Origin: Xanthostigma xanthostigma
Taxonomy: Eukaryota; Arthropoda; Insecta; Raphidioptera; Raphidiidae
Reading direction: 5' to 3'
DNA: 64,000 nt
Assembly: GCA_963575645.1 (NCBI GenBank)
Contig: OY754468.1
Coordinates: 23,894,465 to 23,958,464, forward strand
Part shown: positions 33,842 to 44,555 of the stretch, in pieces
How positions within the stretch are numbered: position 1 is the stretch's first letter
How the letters are laid out: every line of letters begins with the position of its first letter
Program-made: the position numbers and the translations under genes
The notes under the pieces: generated by a model
Told to the model about the DNA's origin: nothing
Seen by the model: only the letters and a program-made list of their open reading frames with translations
The model's database searches: none

Positions 33842-34213
33842 GTGGGTGCGTTGGAAGTTATACTTCTTTGGTGTGATTGAAAACTAATTTTTAATTAGCA
33901 TGCAGCTAATTTATTGAAATAAAATAATAAAAGAACTAGAGTGAAATATTTTCACTATTGTATATTTTTTAAGCGCATATATACATAATTTTTATTCATT
34001 TTGAAATAAAAATCACCTGACATCTGCCGTATTCACCATTTTACATTTTCGATCGGTGCGCCGTCAATCATTTTTTATTGGCGTGTTTAAAACCAAAATG
34101 TTCTATAGGCATAATTTAGCGAGCAACTTCTTCCTGTTAATTTTGATATTGCAGTGTGTAAGCACATCGAAAAAATTCCTAACACGCCACAAGAAGTATA
34201 ACTTCAGAAATCG
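33842..34213. mobile_element. possible MITE with inverted GAAGTTATACTTCTT ends
   Basis: GGAAGTTATACTTCTTTGGT at about 33855 and its near mirror CACAAGAAGTATAACTTCAG at about 34187 enclose about 330 bp that include GATCGGTGCGCCGTCAATCA and TTTATTGGCGTGTTT. These words recall a lepidopteran repeat. The boundaries are uncertain and no target duplication was found. Confidence 0.45.
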
Positions 34214-35180
34214 TATCCAGCGAAATCGGTAGCCCGAATCTCTCATTATCCTTTTTTTTTGTATATTTATGCATTTAAAAATTTGGCAAGACCACAAATG
34301 CGACTAAAATTATTAGACAACATATTTGGAATCAGTGAAAATAAATCTACAAGTCTTGAGGAAAGCCATGCCAACATTTTAACCAAGCTTGTCGAATGTT
34401 AGTATCAGAATCCAGACCTTTCGAGAGACTCAGTCTAGCGCTTTACCTCTACACTAATCAGTTTTTATCATCTTTTTGCATTAAGACGTCAAGGTCAACT
34501 GATTCTCATTATAGATTCATCACGCTTGTTAGAATAGAGTCGTTTCATAAGTTGTGAGAATGCCTTTTCGATCGCGTTGACTGCCAACTCCTTTCGCATC
34601 AAGTCGTTTCCCTTTGTTCGTTAGCGTTTCCTTCCTGGCATGATTCAATACACTCGCCCCAGTTCGACTTTTAAGTTCAACCGGATACATTTCGCAATAA
34701 CAAACACGCCGGTCCTCTACGACGTCGTTTGTACTTCATTCATAACGCAACGTACACTGGCACAAAGAAATACGCGGCCAGAAAGAGAGATTGATATGCG
34801 ATTGAGTGAGATGGACACACGCGTATTAACAATACATTTATATATTTAATGTGTGAAAGACGTGATAGACGTGGCCTCCAAGACGATTAGAGAGACACAG
34901 AACGTTAATACATAGTACGTAGTACTTCAATGATTTAATCCCCCACTATTTGTCGGTCTCTTGATCTGACGAGGGAAAGATGACACGTATTGTCAAAATT
35001 CCCGAACGGCTTCACTCAATAGATTGGATGGAAATTGATTTCACCCAGACAGTGACATTTTCTTGGTAGTAGAAAATCGATTATCCTTTCATTAAGTCGA
35101 TACTTGATAAATCAACCCTTCCACTTACTACTCCAAGCAAGTCAAAAGTCTCTATTCACGCGCGCCAAATTTCATCCACT
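34214..35180. other. no recognisable gene
   Basis: 34560-34870 is somewhat more GC-rich and contains a 69-codon frame at 34640 without a known domain. Nothing is supported. Confidence 0.4.
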
Positions 35181-35185
35181 GAGCT

Positions 35186-35438
35186 CAGTTGAACTCATGT
35201 ATTTCCAACACAATCTATTTTCAACTGATTTCAATCACGTATTTTCAAGTTTTTAGTCCCTACTTCTCGCGCAAAGTGTCACCTCCTACTCTGCTCAGCC
35301 AATAGGACAACGTTACACCTCAAATTAATAAAGGTTTTTTTCTGATTGGTCTATGACCGCCAAGAAGTGAGGATGAAGGAGGATTAAAAATGCATGGCTC
35401 ATGAATCCCGACAGATCGAAAATAAATGAGTTCTACTG
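35186..35438. mobile_element. Tigger-type MITE, copy B
   Basis: Left end CAGTTGAACTCATGTATTTC and, read as reverse complement, right end CAGTAGAACTCATTTATTTT followed by TA form terminal inverted repeats of about 20 bp. The interior matches 11060-11250. No ORF. The CAGT start and TA at the right end suggest a pogo/Tigger-derived MITE. Confidence 0.7.
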
Positions 35439-35930
35439 TATGTTTTTTGTTGTATTTGGATAATAAATGGAGTCCAAGACGAGGCACTCATTACGTCGGT
35501 GTTTGCTTCTCTTACATCTCCATCGTTGCTGAAAAATGCATCCTAAATTGAAAATTTCGTTAATCATAATTACATCTAATAAAAGTAACATAGAACGCAG
35601 TTCTCGATTAAAATATGGTGGTAAACCTTGGCTGTTAATAACTTAACAAGCTGTTATTCGTTGATAAAAATATTAATGCAGTTTCATAATCATGTATGAC
35701 GTTTTCTAGTAATTTTTTGTGAATAAGGCATGTTTCCCCAGCTTTGAAACGTTTTTAGTGTTAGTTGGTGAATGTTAATGTACGCGTTAGTGCAATTGCA
35801 TTGCATTTATCTGTGTACGAATTTTTGCATTACAAACGTAACACTGACAGAAAATGAAGTGACCATAGAAAATCTCACCTGAGTCTTTATATCTATTCAA
35901 TAATCATTGATTTTTGGTTAGTTATTTATA
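35439..35930. other. no recognisable gene or repeat
   Basis: AT-rich DNA without identifiable features. Confidence 0.45.
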
Positions 35931-35932
35931 CC

Positions 35933-36090
35933 TATATGTTACCGCAAACCCGATTTCAGAACAAACTAGTTCAGCCTACTATTCATACTAGGACAAACTA
36001 GTTTAGCCTAGGTTAAATTGGTTTGTAGAACTAGTTTGGCCTAGGCAAAACTAGTTTGTCCTGAAATCGGGTTTGGCCGGTAACATATAT
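35933..36090. mobile_element. palindromic element with internal AACTAGTTT repeats
   Basis: Ends TATATGTTACCG and CCCGATTTCAG are mirrored on the right by CTGAAATCGGG and CCGGTAACATATA. Inside are at least four AACTAGTT(T) words alternating with AGCCTA/TAGGCT, giving nested small palindromes. The terminal TATATGTTAC is shared with the foldback at 11251. Confidence 0.75.
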
Positions 36091-37340
36091 ATTTTAAGAG
36101 ATTCGTATTATAGTGGTCTATAACGAATCTATAAACATTGTAGAATTTAGAATCTGTACTAAGGAATGCCTCTAACATATTACATAGAAGTCTTCCTAAG
36201 TAATGAGACCTCGCAGTTCCGAAATTTTGAACAAATTTTTTAAATATAAAGTATTTTGCAGTTTTGTGGCTATTTTTTTACCCGACTGGAAAGCTAAAAG
36301 GAAGTATTTTGATCTTAGCAGCCCATTATATTTTTAATATTCGTACTAATGGTTCCATCCCCCGGCAAGAAATTAACCGGTTTCTTTATTTGAGACTTTA
36401 GACGCAATTTTTCTGAATTCAAACCGGATGATAATAAAAATGTAACTATGTTAAATAGTTATCGATTCAGAAACAAGTGTTTTTTGCAATAATAAAAGGA
36501 CAACAGATTTATGATAACGTATAAGTATTACAGCCTTGAAAAGATTTAATAGTGGCACAAATATCATCATTTGTAACATCTGCCAACATAGTGATAAATC
36601 CAATCGGACATTTTATCCTCCAAGTGTTTATTCGTCACAAGCCGGAGCATTTAAATATTATGACCTAACTCTGTTTTTGAAGAATGTTTTATTTTTATCG
36701 CAAACTATGTATTTAATAATTTCATGTGTGATTTTTTCGGTAATAGCGTTGAACAGTTACAAATATTTTCAAATTTATGGTTAATAAAAGCGAATTCGAA
36801 TTCCAAATAAAAATTTATTATTATATCAGGAGCGTGGCACAAGTACTTTTGCTAATGTATATTTAAATGAAACGGAAGCTCTCTCAGTCACGTTTTCAAT
36901 ATCAGCAAGCATGGTCCCATTTCAAAACATAAAAGACTGCATCATTTAGCAAGTGAAAATATTATAAACATATTATACAATAATGACGCGTTTTCGATAA
37001 GAAAAAAAATATTGAAAATAATCTATACCAGATTCCTAATGAATGATTAAAATATTTTTTCTGTAACAACAATAATTTTGAAATTTATCAGGATGATTAT
37101 AGTTCATTTTACAAACTCTAGGTACATAGGTCGTAAAGTGTCGGAAACAATATTGAACTTCGAAATTTTGAAAACGTACTGCGTGTCACTAAATAAATTA
37201 ATCTCATTTTTACAATTTTTACATCTGTTATTTGATAATTTTGAGACTCATAAAACTGTGAAATTAGAATAATTATTTAAAAAAAACTTATGTGCCTAGA
37301 AATTCATTGCATCACAAATATTTAATAGAAATTATTAAAT
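36091..37340. other. no recognisable gene or repeat
   Basis: Frames of 82 and 64 codons (36536, 37078) have no recognisable domains. AT-rich. Confidence 0.45.
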
Positions 37341-37341
37341 A

Positions 37342-37690
37342 CTAGCTGGGGTACCGGGCTTCGCTTAGGGAGTTGATATGAGACTGAGTGGTAGTTGGAA
37401 TAAAAGAATAAACTTTAAAATATAAGAAGTAATTTTTTTTTAAATACACAAATATACACTATACATATATTCAGTCACTATCACTTGAATTACTCACACT
37501 TCACTGATAAGAAACTGACGAACGCACGGCGGATCTTGCTTCGAATGTTCCACCATGTTCTGGGATATTCCCGAACGTTCCAGACTATTCCCAAACATTC
37601 TAGAATTTTTGGATTGATGTAGAATGCTCTCGAATATTCTCTAATGCTCTGAACTATTTTAGAAATATCTAGAAGGCGAAACTTTCAGCC
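37342..37690 (-). mobile_element. Helitron-like element fragment, minus strand, carrying heat-shock elements
   Basis: The minus-strand 3' end is CTAG (37342-37345) next to A37341, preceded by CCTAAGCGAAGCCCGG, the GC-rich hairpin-type end seen in the other Helitron-like copies. The body from about 37540 is packed with GAA/TTC words. The 5' end is not defined. No coding sequence. Confidence 0.55.
37540..37680. promoter_or_regulatory. cluster of heat-shock-factor binding elements
   Basis: At 37567-37586 ATTCC-CGAAC-GTTCC-AGACT gives three perfect inverted nGAAn units plus a partial fourth, a canonical heat-shock element. Further two-unit sites are CGAATGTTCC (37541), ATTCTAGAAT (about 37597) and CGAATATTCT (37631). 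Heat-shock factor trimers bind three contiguous units. Whether this array acts on any gene is unknown because no gene is visible nearby. Confidence 0.6.
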
Positions 37691-37860
37691 CTGATATCTT
37701 CAAGTGAAATTTCTTTAGAATTATGAACTCGTTTTCTATTTTGCGTTACTAAAGTTTCTCTTATATTTCCCCGCCGTTAAATCATTCCCCCTTTATTTGT
37801 GCGTTAAACAGATGCGTTGTTAAAGAACTTCAAGAAATATATATTATATTATATTATCTT

Positions 37861-37894
37861 AGAAAGTGGATTAATGATCATTAATCCACTTTCT
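37861..37894. repeat. perfect 34-bp palindrome
   Basis: AGAAAGTGGATTAATGA is followed without spacer by its exact reverse complement. Confidence 0.9.
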
Positions 37895-38520
37895 TAGAAG
37901 TGGCTTGGAGAGGGTGCAATTGGTCAAAAATGTCTGCTGCTGGTAAAATGTAAAATTACTACTGCCATAAAATTGTGTTTACAGTTTTCAACCGGTAACG
38001 ACTCAAGATTTTTTAAAACCTAAAAACAGCATTATTATAATATACTCAGGTGCTTTGATGTGATTATTGTGCGGCGTGACGTCATTTATGTTGATTTCGA
38101 AGAATAATCTTACGTTATAAACGTTTAATTTTCTGATCGCAGACTAAACATTAGAATTTAATTAGTTTCATTTCTCTCACATTGTGTTAATGAACACGAT
38201 TTTGCTTTTATATATATCTAAATCATTCAACTGTAACTGCAGTCTGTCTGCTTGAAACATGCGCGTTATATAACTCGACACCGTTCACAAAATTTATCAT
38301 AAACACTTTCTGTTTCTTATTTTTTTCTGAACTCAGTAAACACATGATATACAGGTTGTACCAGACATGACTTCCCAGACCTGTATCTCAATTACTTTCA
38401 ACAATAACCCCAAAAAAGCATTAATTTGTGAATGGGATGAAATTCTCTACAAGATGGCGACAAATCATCGGCAATATCTCTATGTATATTGTATAGGCTA
38501 GAGAGGCAACAGTAAACATT
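37895..38520. other. no gene recognised; one CRE octamer
   Basis: TGACGTCA occurs at 38077-38084. TACAGGTTGTACCAGACATG at 38351 has no assigned origin. Nothing else was seen. Confidence 0.4.
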
Positions 38521-38521
38521 A

Positions 38522-38895
38522 TTTTTTACTTATGGCATAACAGTTTGGGGTCGTGCAACTGATAAAGATAGTTTTTCTAATTCAAAAAAGAATAATTCGA
38601 TTAATTTTTAATCTAAAAAATAGGGACTCAGATCGGCCAATTATTAAAAATAATGAACTTTTAGCATATTACGGTATTTATGCCTATGAAGTTTTAACTT
38701 TGTCATGTAAGAATTATGACTCATTTGGCGTTAAAGATCCAAAAAGTATGATACCCGCAACACAAAGATTACTCTCAAATATAAAACAGCCTTCTTATAC
38801 AGGACTCAAAACGTTTTATTCCTTACCGCAAGAAATAAAATGTTTCAAAGGCAATCAGTTTTAAAAACACATCTTGTAGGAACTATGCCTTATAA
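38522..38895 (+). pseudogene. LINE reverse transcriptase C-terminal fragment, frameshifted
   Basis: From about 38530 one frame reads YGITVWGRATDKD; a shift then gives VFLIQKRIIRLIFNLKNRDS and, further on, LLAYYGIYAYEVLTL. This is the thumb-proximal region found in CR1, jockey and related reverse transcriptases (YG..VWG ... LQKR.IR.I). A second shift near 38850 is needed to read QRQSVLKTHLVG and NISDIF before a stop. The catalytic FADD motif lies upstream and is missing. Confidence 0.75.
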
Positions 38896-38971
38896 TATCT
38901 CAGATATATTCTGATGTTTTTCTAATTGTTTTGACGACTGTAATACTTGGCTCTAGTCTATTCTATTCTAT
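38522..38971 (+). mobile_element. CR1/jockey-like LINE, 5'-truncated
   Basis: It encodes the end of a reverse transcriptase ORF (see the pseudogene entry) followed by a short 3' UTR containing TTGTTTTGACGACTG and a terminal CTATTCTATTCTATA microsatellite tail. A second 3' end of the same family is at 25384-25655 on the minus strand. Confidence 0.78.
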
Positions 38972-39569
38972 AGGACAATAAGGTATTCCGATATAATTTT
39001 TTATTCTCTTTTTAACCATCTATCTTTTTAATCAGTGTTACATAATAAAATTTTCGAGATAAACCGACCGAAACTTTTGAATGTCGCATCTTCTTCCAAC
39101 GTCTTTGATCCCGAAAGGATTGCAGCGGCTGAATATACCACTTCGATTATATTATTATTAATGATCATACTGCATTACAATGTGAGTGGAGGTATTCTAT
39201 CCTCCTTTGCAGTTGCAAGGCCTTTGTGGAAACTGGAGATGTTTGAAGTACAGACAAAATAGTTCAACATTCATCCCCGTTGTTTCTGTTTAACTGGGCG
39301 ATGTGTGTAGGCAAGCAGCCCAGCCCGACAAGAATGAGTTTGCCCTGCAGCAAAGTATAACATACCCAGTTCGTTTGCCCTATACATATTCACACACCTA
39401 CGCTGTCACTTGGTGGGCGTTATCTCACTGGTAACATAATGCTGTATTATATTATGTCTCTGTGTGTATGCAGTGATAAAACCCGGCATAATAAGTTTGT
39501 TGGCTCTTGTCCTGTTCTTTTATTGGGTGTCACAAAAACTATTCAGTAAATCGACAAACTTATAAGTAG
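38972..39569. other. no recognisable gene or repeat
   Basis: A 75-codon frame at 39035 has no known domain. Nothing is supported. Confidence 0.4.
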
Positions 39570-39814
39570 ATGATGAGTATTTGGAAAGAATTCCGTGGCA
39601 TACGGATCGAAAATGAAGCAATACTGAGACTTTTTTAAACTTGCATTTAATACTAACGTTTCGATACGTTTTGTATCATCTTCAGAGTGTTCAAAACGTA
39701 TCAGATGATACAAAACGTATCGAAACGTTAGTATTAAATGCAAGTTTAAAAAAGTCTCAGTATTGCTTCATTTTCGACCCGTATGCCACGGAATTCTTTC
39801 CAAATACTCATCAT
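39570..39814. mobile_element. mirror-image pair of Penelope-like repeat ends
   Basis: Arms 39570-39680 and 39704-39814 are 111-bp near-perfect inverted copies around a 23-nt centre. Read outward from the centre, each arm has GATGATACAAAACGTATCGA followed by AACGTTAGTATT. The left arm (minus strand) is preceded by CTGA, giving CTGAAGA-stem-GAAACG, which resembles the degenerate hammerhead motif found in Penelope-like elements. No protein is encoded. The family assignment is an inference from that motif. Confidence 0.6.
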
Positions 39815-40225
39815 TAACTTCAATGGATCACAGTTACTCTATTTATTGAATAGAGTCAATCTTCTTATAAGTAGAGTCCGATCAAGGCTTCGGCCACAAT
39901 CGATCAAAACTTAAACCAGTTTCGGCCGAAATTTTGCCAAAACCGGTTGTTGAATTTATTGAATAATTTTATTTTAATCACACGAACTCTTCAGCTGGGT
40001 GTACACTGTACAGTACTTTTCAAATCGGTCGAAGATGAGAAAAATGTCGATGTTGGACGTCGGCTAAAAATGGCCCTCGTTTGGACTCAACTAGTCGAGT
40101 AGTCTTCGATTAAAATAATTCTCTTGAAATCAGCGTTTATCACCCAAAATTTTACTATTTTGATTATCGCAAGTCTTCACCCATTGTTATAGTTTTCTCT
40201 GTGTGAGACAGTTTAATGAAATTGG
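39815..40225. other. hAT-like fragment and unassigned DNA
   Basis: GTTTCGGCCGAAATTTTGCC near 39921 resembles the TTTCGG-rich fragment at 12656. The remainder has no identifiable feature. Confidence 0.4.
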
Positions 40226-40227
40226 TA

Positions 40228-40558
40228 CAGTAGAACCTCTTTAAATCGAAAGCCTACAAAGCTCGAAAAAATGTTTTGTTCCCTTCTCTTCAAGCCCCAA
40301 AACTTTTACTCGAGATCTCAACCCTCTATGGGTCAAAAAAGCAGTGAGTCCCTACAAGCCATTTAGCATTTAGGTACATATTTTCCCTTCATAAGTCGAA
40401 AAAGTTAATTGAACCCCTGTATCTCGAACATAGCAACTCAAAATTAGTTAGAATGAATCTTGAGCTCTACAAGTCGAATATTTCCGCCTAAGTCGAACAC
40501 TTTATAACTCGAATCTGTTGGTGTCTCCCTTGAAGTTCGACTTACAGTGGTTCTGCTG
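40228..40558. mobile_element. Tigger-type MITE with TA target duplication
   Basis: Left end CAGTAGAACCTCTTTAAATC after TA (40226-40227); right end, as reverse complement, CAGCAGAACCACTGTAAGTC, followed by TA (40559-40560). The 331-bp interior repeats AAGTCGAA and ATCTCGA words. These are typical pogo/Tigger MITE ends. No ORF. Confidence 0.85.
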
Positions 40559-40560
40559 TA

Positions 40561-41236
40561 TATATCAACGTCGTAATGTCAAGCCTGGTTAGCGCATTCT
40601 TTTGCGCAAGCGACCGCCATGTTCTTAGCATTTGTCGTATGCAGCTGGACAAATTTTGATCAAAAATTCGTTCATTATTATTTAATACCCAAAAAGTATT
40701 CCTTTTTATCAGACTACGCTAGAATTAAAATAATGTTTCTTTCGTTAACGCAAGACAAAGACTATGGCTTCTATAAAATCAATTGATTAAAACGTAGTTA
40801 GGGTAATAATATTAATAATAGTACATCGTTATTCATATTATGAGCTCGACACATTCCATAATTGATTGATGACACAAAACGTTTGAGTTTCTAACTGAGC
40901 AGCAGCTCGTATATTGTCTGAGTGTCCACATCACAGAATAATTAAACGGTCTGTAATTATCAGTTGGCAAGTCGGTTTTGTTTTGGCACCGAGTCTATTG
41001 AGAGAGCAACCACCCCATTATTATAACGGTGCAGCGTATTCCTCGTCGCTTAAGATGAAGTTGTTGAAGTATACTTTACAGACGAGAATTACACAAACGA
41101 CACTCGCTGGGACACAGCCCCGAACGTGTGTTGGAACCGTTATTTTGTATCGCGTTTTCGTGGCTCATTTGTTACAATCCCCCAGTGCCCAGTAGTTCAG
41201 TTAACGAAGACCCGAAATTGGCAAATAAATGCAAAA
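40561..41236. other. unassigned; weak exon-like stretch
   Basis: A 93-codon frame at 40914-41195 lies in less AT-rich DNA. An internal ATG at 41054 would start MKLLKYTLQ. No domain, signal peptide or splice pattern is convincing. Initiator-like TCAGTT words occur at 40960 and 41197. Confidence 0.25.
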
Positions 41237-41877
41237 AATTGTGTAGTCTGGATTAATATTTTTTATAGTAGGGTTGACCCCCAGGTATAACATACCAAAA
41301 GTCCCCAGCCAGGGGCCGCTTGCTTTAGGCGGGGTGGGGGGATATGTCCCATATTTTAGTTTTTCCTAAATATTTCAAAAACTCAGCGTCGTAGAAAAAA
41401 AAAACTTAAAACGTAATGAAGCTTATTAAATTTCTTACAAAATGATATATTGATTGTATATTTATGACAAATACAAAAGGAAATGCAAGGGATATAAATG
41501 TGATACAAACTGAAAACAAAGTATTATTGCCTTAGAAAATTAATGTTTATTATTCCGTTGAGCTATAATTATAGATGAAGATTCTTCCTTACATTCAATC
41601 CAATATACCATTAGTTATCTTTTGGTTCATGTTGAAATTAGGGATGTTACGGAGGTGGTTTTATCGGAACCGAAGTCGGAGTCGGAGTTTTTAAATTTGG
41701 TTTTTAAGAGTCGGAACCGGAATCGGAGATGGTGGCAGAAGAAAGTACAAAACTACAAACACTACAAACATTATCCAGTCAGCCTCTTTAATTTCAATTA
41801 AAAAATAATAAATATATAGGTGTCACAAATAAAAATAATCACATTTTTATAACAGTTAGCAAATTAATAGTATATTG

Positions 41878-41991
41878 TGCGACTAGTGAGAGAAGGAGAA
41901 GATTCCATGAGCGTGAAATTTGCCGCACGAGCGTAGCGAGTGCGGTAAAACGCACGCGAGTGGAATATTCTCCCTCGATCAATGGTCGCAC
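41878..41991. repeat. imperfect palindrome inside the compound element
   Basis: GTGCGACTAGTGAGAGAAGG, AGATTCCA and GCCGCACGAGCG on the left are mirrored by AGTGCGGTAAAAC, TGGAATATTCTCCCTCGATC and ATGGTCGCAC on the right. Confidence 0.65.
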
Positions 41992-42000
41992 ATAATACTT

Positions 42001-42366
42001 TATTCAACTAGCAGGAGTAATATGTAATCGGGGCCCTGATAAAAGAGGGAAAAATAATAAATCACTTCATTGATTGACGTACCCACCGTCAGTGTATGCA
42101 AGATTGCCATGACTTTCACTGAATTGCGATGCTGTTTTCATATATACAATACCGCCTACCACGTTCCTATTGGTCCAGAAGCTGCGTGCAGTTTTTTTTC
42201 ATTATTTCACGCTTGGGCTTGCTACTCAGTTTCTATTGGTCCAGAAAATTTATTATCACACTGTACGGCTTATTATTAGCACTCTACGCGTCAACATGAA
42301 GTAATTTATTATTTCTCCCGAGTTTAGCAGGGCCCCGAAATTACATATTACTCACGCGTGTTGAAT
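42001..42366. repeat. 68-bp inverted repeat enclosing duplicated CCAAT-type words
   Basis: Arms 42001-42068 and 42298-42366 mirror each other (TATTCAAC, GTAATATGTAAT, GGGGCCCTG, AATAATAAAT.ACTTC). The loop contains TTCCTATTGGTCCAGAA at about 42163 and TTTCTATTGGTCCAGAA at about 42231; ATTGG is a reversed CCAAT box. Confidence 0.7.
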
Positions 42367-42783
42367 AAATAAAATTAATTGACTCCAGAAGTAGCAAATT
42401 ATATTTAATAAACAATAGCTTTGCAACTTTGCCTCCATTCAATCTATTTCTTAACGGGTCCCGTATCTCCCTTATTAATAAATCTAAAAAAAAAAATATA
42501 CGGCATTTTGTAGAAAATTTAATCAGCTTTATTTTTTATAAAAGGTTCTCTTTTCTAAAACGCGTGGTTTTTTAGAGAATCATGAAGAAGCAAAAAATGG
42601 GACCTATTTGCTCCCCTCCCGCCCAAAGCAAGTGCCCCCCCCGCTGGGGACTTTTAATATGTTATACCTGGGTATCACCCCTATCATTTGAAATAATAAC
42701 CCAGACTACACAATTTATTGTTTTTATTTTTCCTTCGTTGACTGGATTACAGGTACTAATCGGAGAACTGATAAAAAAAAATG

Positions 42784-42840
42784 TGAGCCGTCGCGGGACG
42801 CCTGGCAGATGTGAAACATAATTTAATCTACCAAGAGAGT
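42784..42840 (+). repeat. GAGCCGTC repeat family, copy 4
   Basis: GTGAGCCGTCGCGGGACGCC then TGGCAGATGTGAAACATAAT. Only the 3'-end module is clear; further homology downstream (TACTGGCGCTTC) is weak. Confidence 0.6.
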
Positions 42841-43205
42841 AGATTTTACATTTACTGGCGCTTCAAACACACCAAATATACGCGTGCTTAATGCACAGAT
42901 GAATGCACACTTTAATTATAATAGTAAACAACACTGTATACCCTGTGGAGTATACACTATAGGTATCGCACAGTCGATTGCGTGGCGACGCGACGCCACG
43001 CCAGAAATCTGTTTTACGTGCGGCTATAGATGTATCACATCAAAATATCAATTAGATAAATAACGCTAGCTGTTGACCATAAAAAAAAATCCAGCCAATA
43101 GGGCGACGGGATCATTCCAACTTCAAAATGTTGACATTTGATATAGGTAGTATATAATAAAGAAAATAAAATTTCTGATATCGCGTGAGGTAACGCGGGT
43201 AAACG
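42841..43205. other. unassigned; GC-rich hairpin words
   Basis: GCGTGGCGACGCGACGCCACGC (about 42980-43001) is a small palindrome in otherwise AT-rich DNA. A Helitron-like end follows at 43206. Confidence 0.4.
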
Positions 43206-43209
43206 CTAG
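43206..43209 (+). mobile_element. Helitron-like 3' terminus without an identified 5' end
   Basis: GAGGTAACGCGGGTAAACGCTAG followed by T is the CTAG-type end. The body upstream is short or lost; only the end is supported. Confidence 0.4.
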
Positions 43210-43485
43210 TATTCACTATGGTATTTGTTATTATGGTTACCTACATAATATGTTCCACGTCATGTAAAAATTAATCAAAGCATGGTTAACTAGTTTATTT
43301 CTGACAGATCTACAAAACGAAAGAACAGCTCTTTTTTTTTATTTTCAAAATATTTTCGAACCTATAAAGTTTATAAAATAAAAATTTAACGAAACTTTCT
43401 TGAAAAATAAACAGAATAATAAGTCGTTACGAAAAGTACACCATTATTATATAAAAAACACCCCAATTGCGGGTTGGAATGGTAA

Positions 43486-43862
43486 TCTATATTACTAATA
43501 TATAAAGCTGAAGAGTTTGTTATTTGCTTGTTTATTTGTTTATCTATTTGGTTGAACGCGCTAATCTCAGGAACTACTGGTTCGGATGGCATTTTTTTTT
43601 GTTGGATAGTCCATTTATTGAGGAAGGCTATAGGCTATATAATATTACGCTACGATCGATAGGAGCGGAGAATCAATGAAAAATGTTGCAAAATATAATT
43701 TAAAATTTGTCCGTTCGACAAAAACTTTTGAAGGGTAACTCCGATCATCATGAAATTTGGACACAACATTCATCTCGGTAAACTAAGATGAACGTGCGTA
43801 CTCATGCACTCCCCCCACCCATTCGTTCTTTGCACCCGGGTGAAACCGGGCAGGACCGCTAG
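43486..43862 (+). mobile_element. Helitron-like non-autonomous element, complete
   Basis: 5' end TCTATATTACTAATATATAA after A43485; 3' end CCGCTAG (to 43862) followed by T. Internal AAGCTGAAGAGTTTGTT, GAACGCGCTAATCTCAGGAA, CTATAGGCTATATAATATTA and GATAGGAGCGGAGAATCAAT are widespread Helitron words as I recall. CACCCGGGTGAAACCGGG lies before the end. No ORF. Confidence 0.85.
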
Positions 43863-44555
43863 TATGTTATATCCACGAAGCGTTGAAAGTAAAAATTATG
43901 ATCAGCATGGCGGACTTGATCATGGGCATAAAAATTATAACATAGTCGAACCATTGACTCTTCTGTATCGTTTTTTCTGTGATATCCAGAAGACGTGTCG
44001 TGTGATAGCGTTTGATACATAGTAGGTAATGTATATGTACTGTAACGCTTCTAATAAGATCTAATTAGATTGCTTTAACAAAGACTCTTATGATTTTGAT
44101 AAAACCACATCCATTAGTTTAGTTCGCTTTATTATCATATGAGTTTATGTGCCATGCGTTTGATCTATAATATACACCTGAAGCCGATAAAAGTGAGAAC
44201 AATAATTAATTATTAATTAATTTACTCAGGGAGTGGGTTTTTTGGCCTTAGAGAATTTACAACGCTTCTGCGTCTTTCGGATATTGTCATCCACGATCTA
44301 AAAGACAAAATGTTGGAACACATTGTGCTCGTACAAAAAAAATCGCGGCAATCGCCAAGTTGGGACAGTCTGACGGTGTCCATGAATTTTTATATGTATA
44401 GGGCAGTTGGCACACTTATCCTTTTGCCTATAGATAGATAGATATTTTTTTTATTTTACACTGTGACAGAATTCTAGGGGTATTTATAACGACTAACAAT
44501 CAGCTGTTAAAATCTACAAATACGTTCTCCGATTTTTATGCAGGTCTGTTTTGAT
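43863..44555. other. no recognisable gene or repeat
   Basis: A short GATA run lies at about 44440-44450. Nothing else was seen. Confidence 0.4.

Larger units (their letters stand above)
41237..42722. mobile_element. long terminal-inverted-repeat element with nested inverted repeats
   Basis: Left end AATTGTGTAGTCTGG with CCCAGGTATAACATA, AAAAGTCCCCAGC and GCTTGCTTTAGGCGGG is mirrored on the right (about 42500-42722) by CCCGCCCAAAGCAAG, GCTGGGGACTTTTAATATGT, TATACCTGGG and CCAGACTACACAATT. Arms are about 170-200 bp and diverged. The interior holds two further palindromic structures (41878-41991 and 42001-42366). No transposase. Confidence 0.7.

Noticed and set aside
40914..41195. First exon of a secreted protein starting MKLLKY
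   Set aside because: No hydrophobic signal core follows, no clear splice donor, and the initiator-to-TATA spacing is poor.
42070..42279. Small gene between inverted repeats
   Set aside because: The 69-codon frame lies in the loop of a MITE-like structure and has no domain; the duplicated TATTGGTCCAG words explain its apparent regularity.
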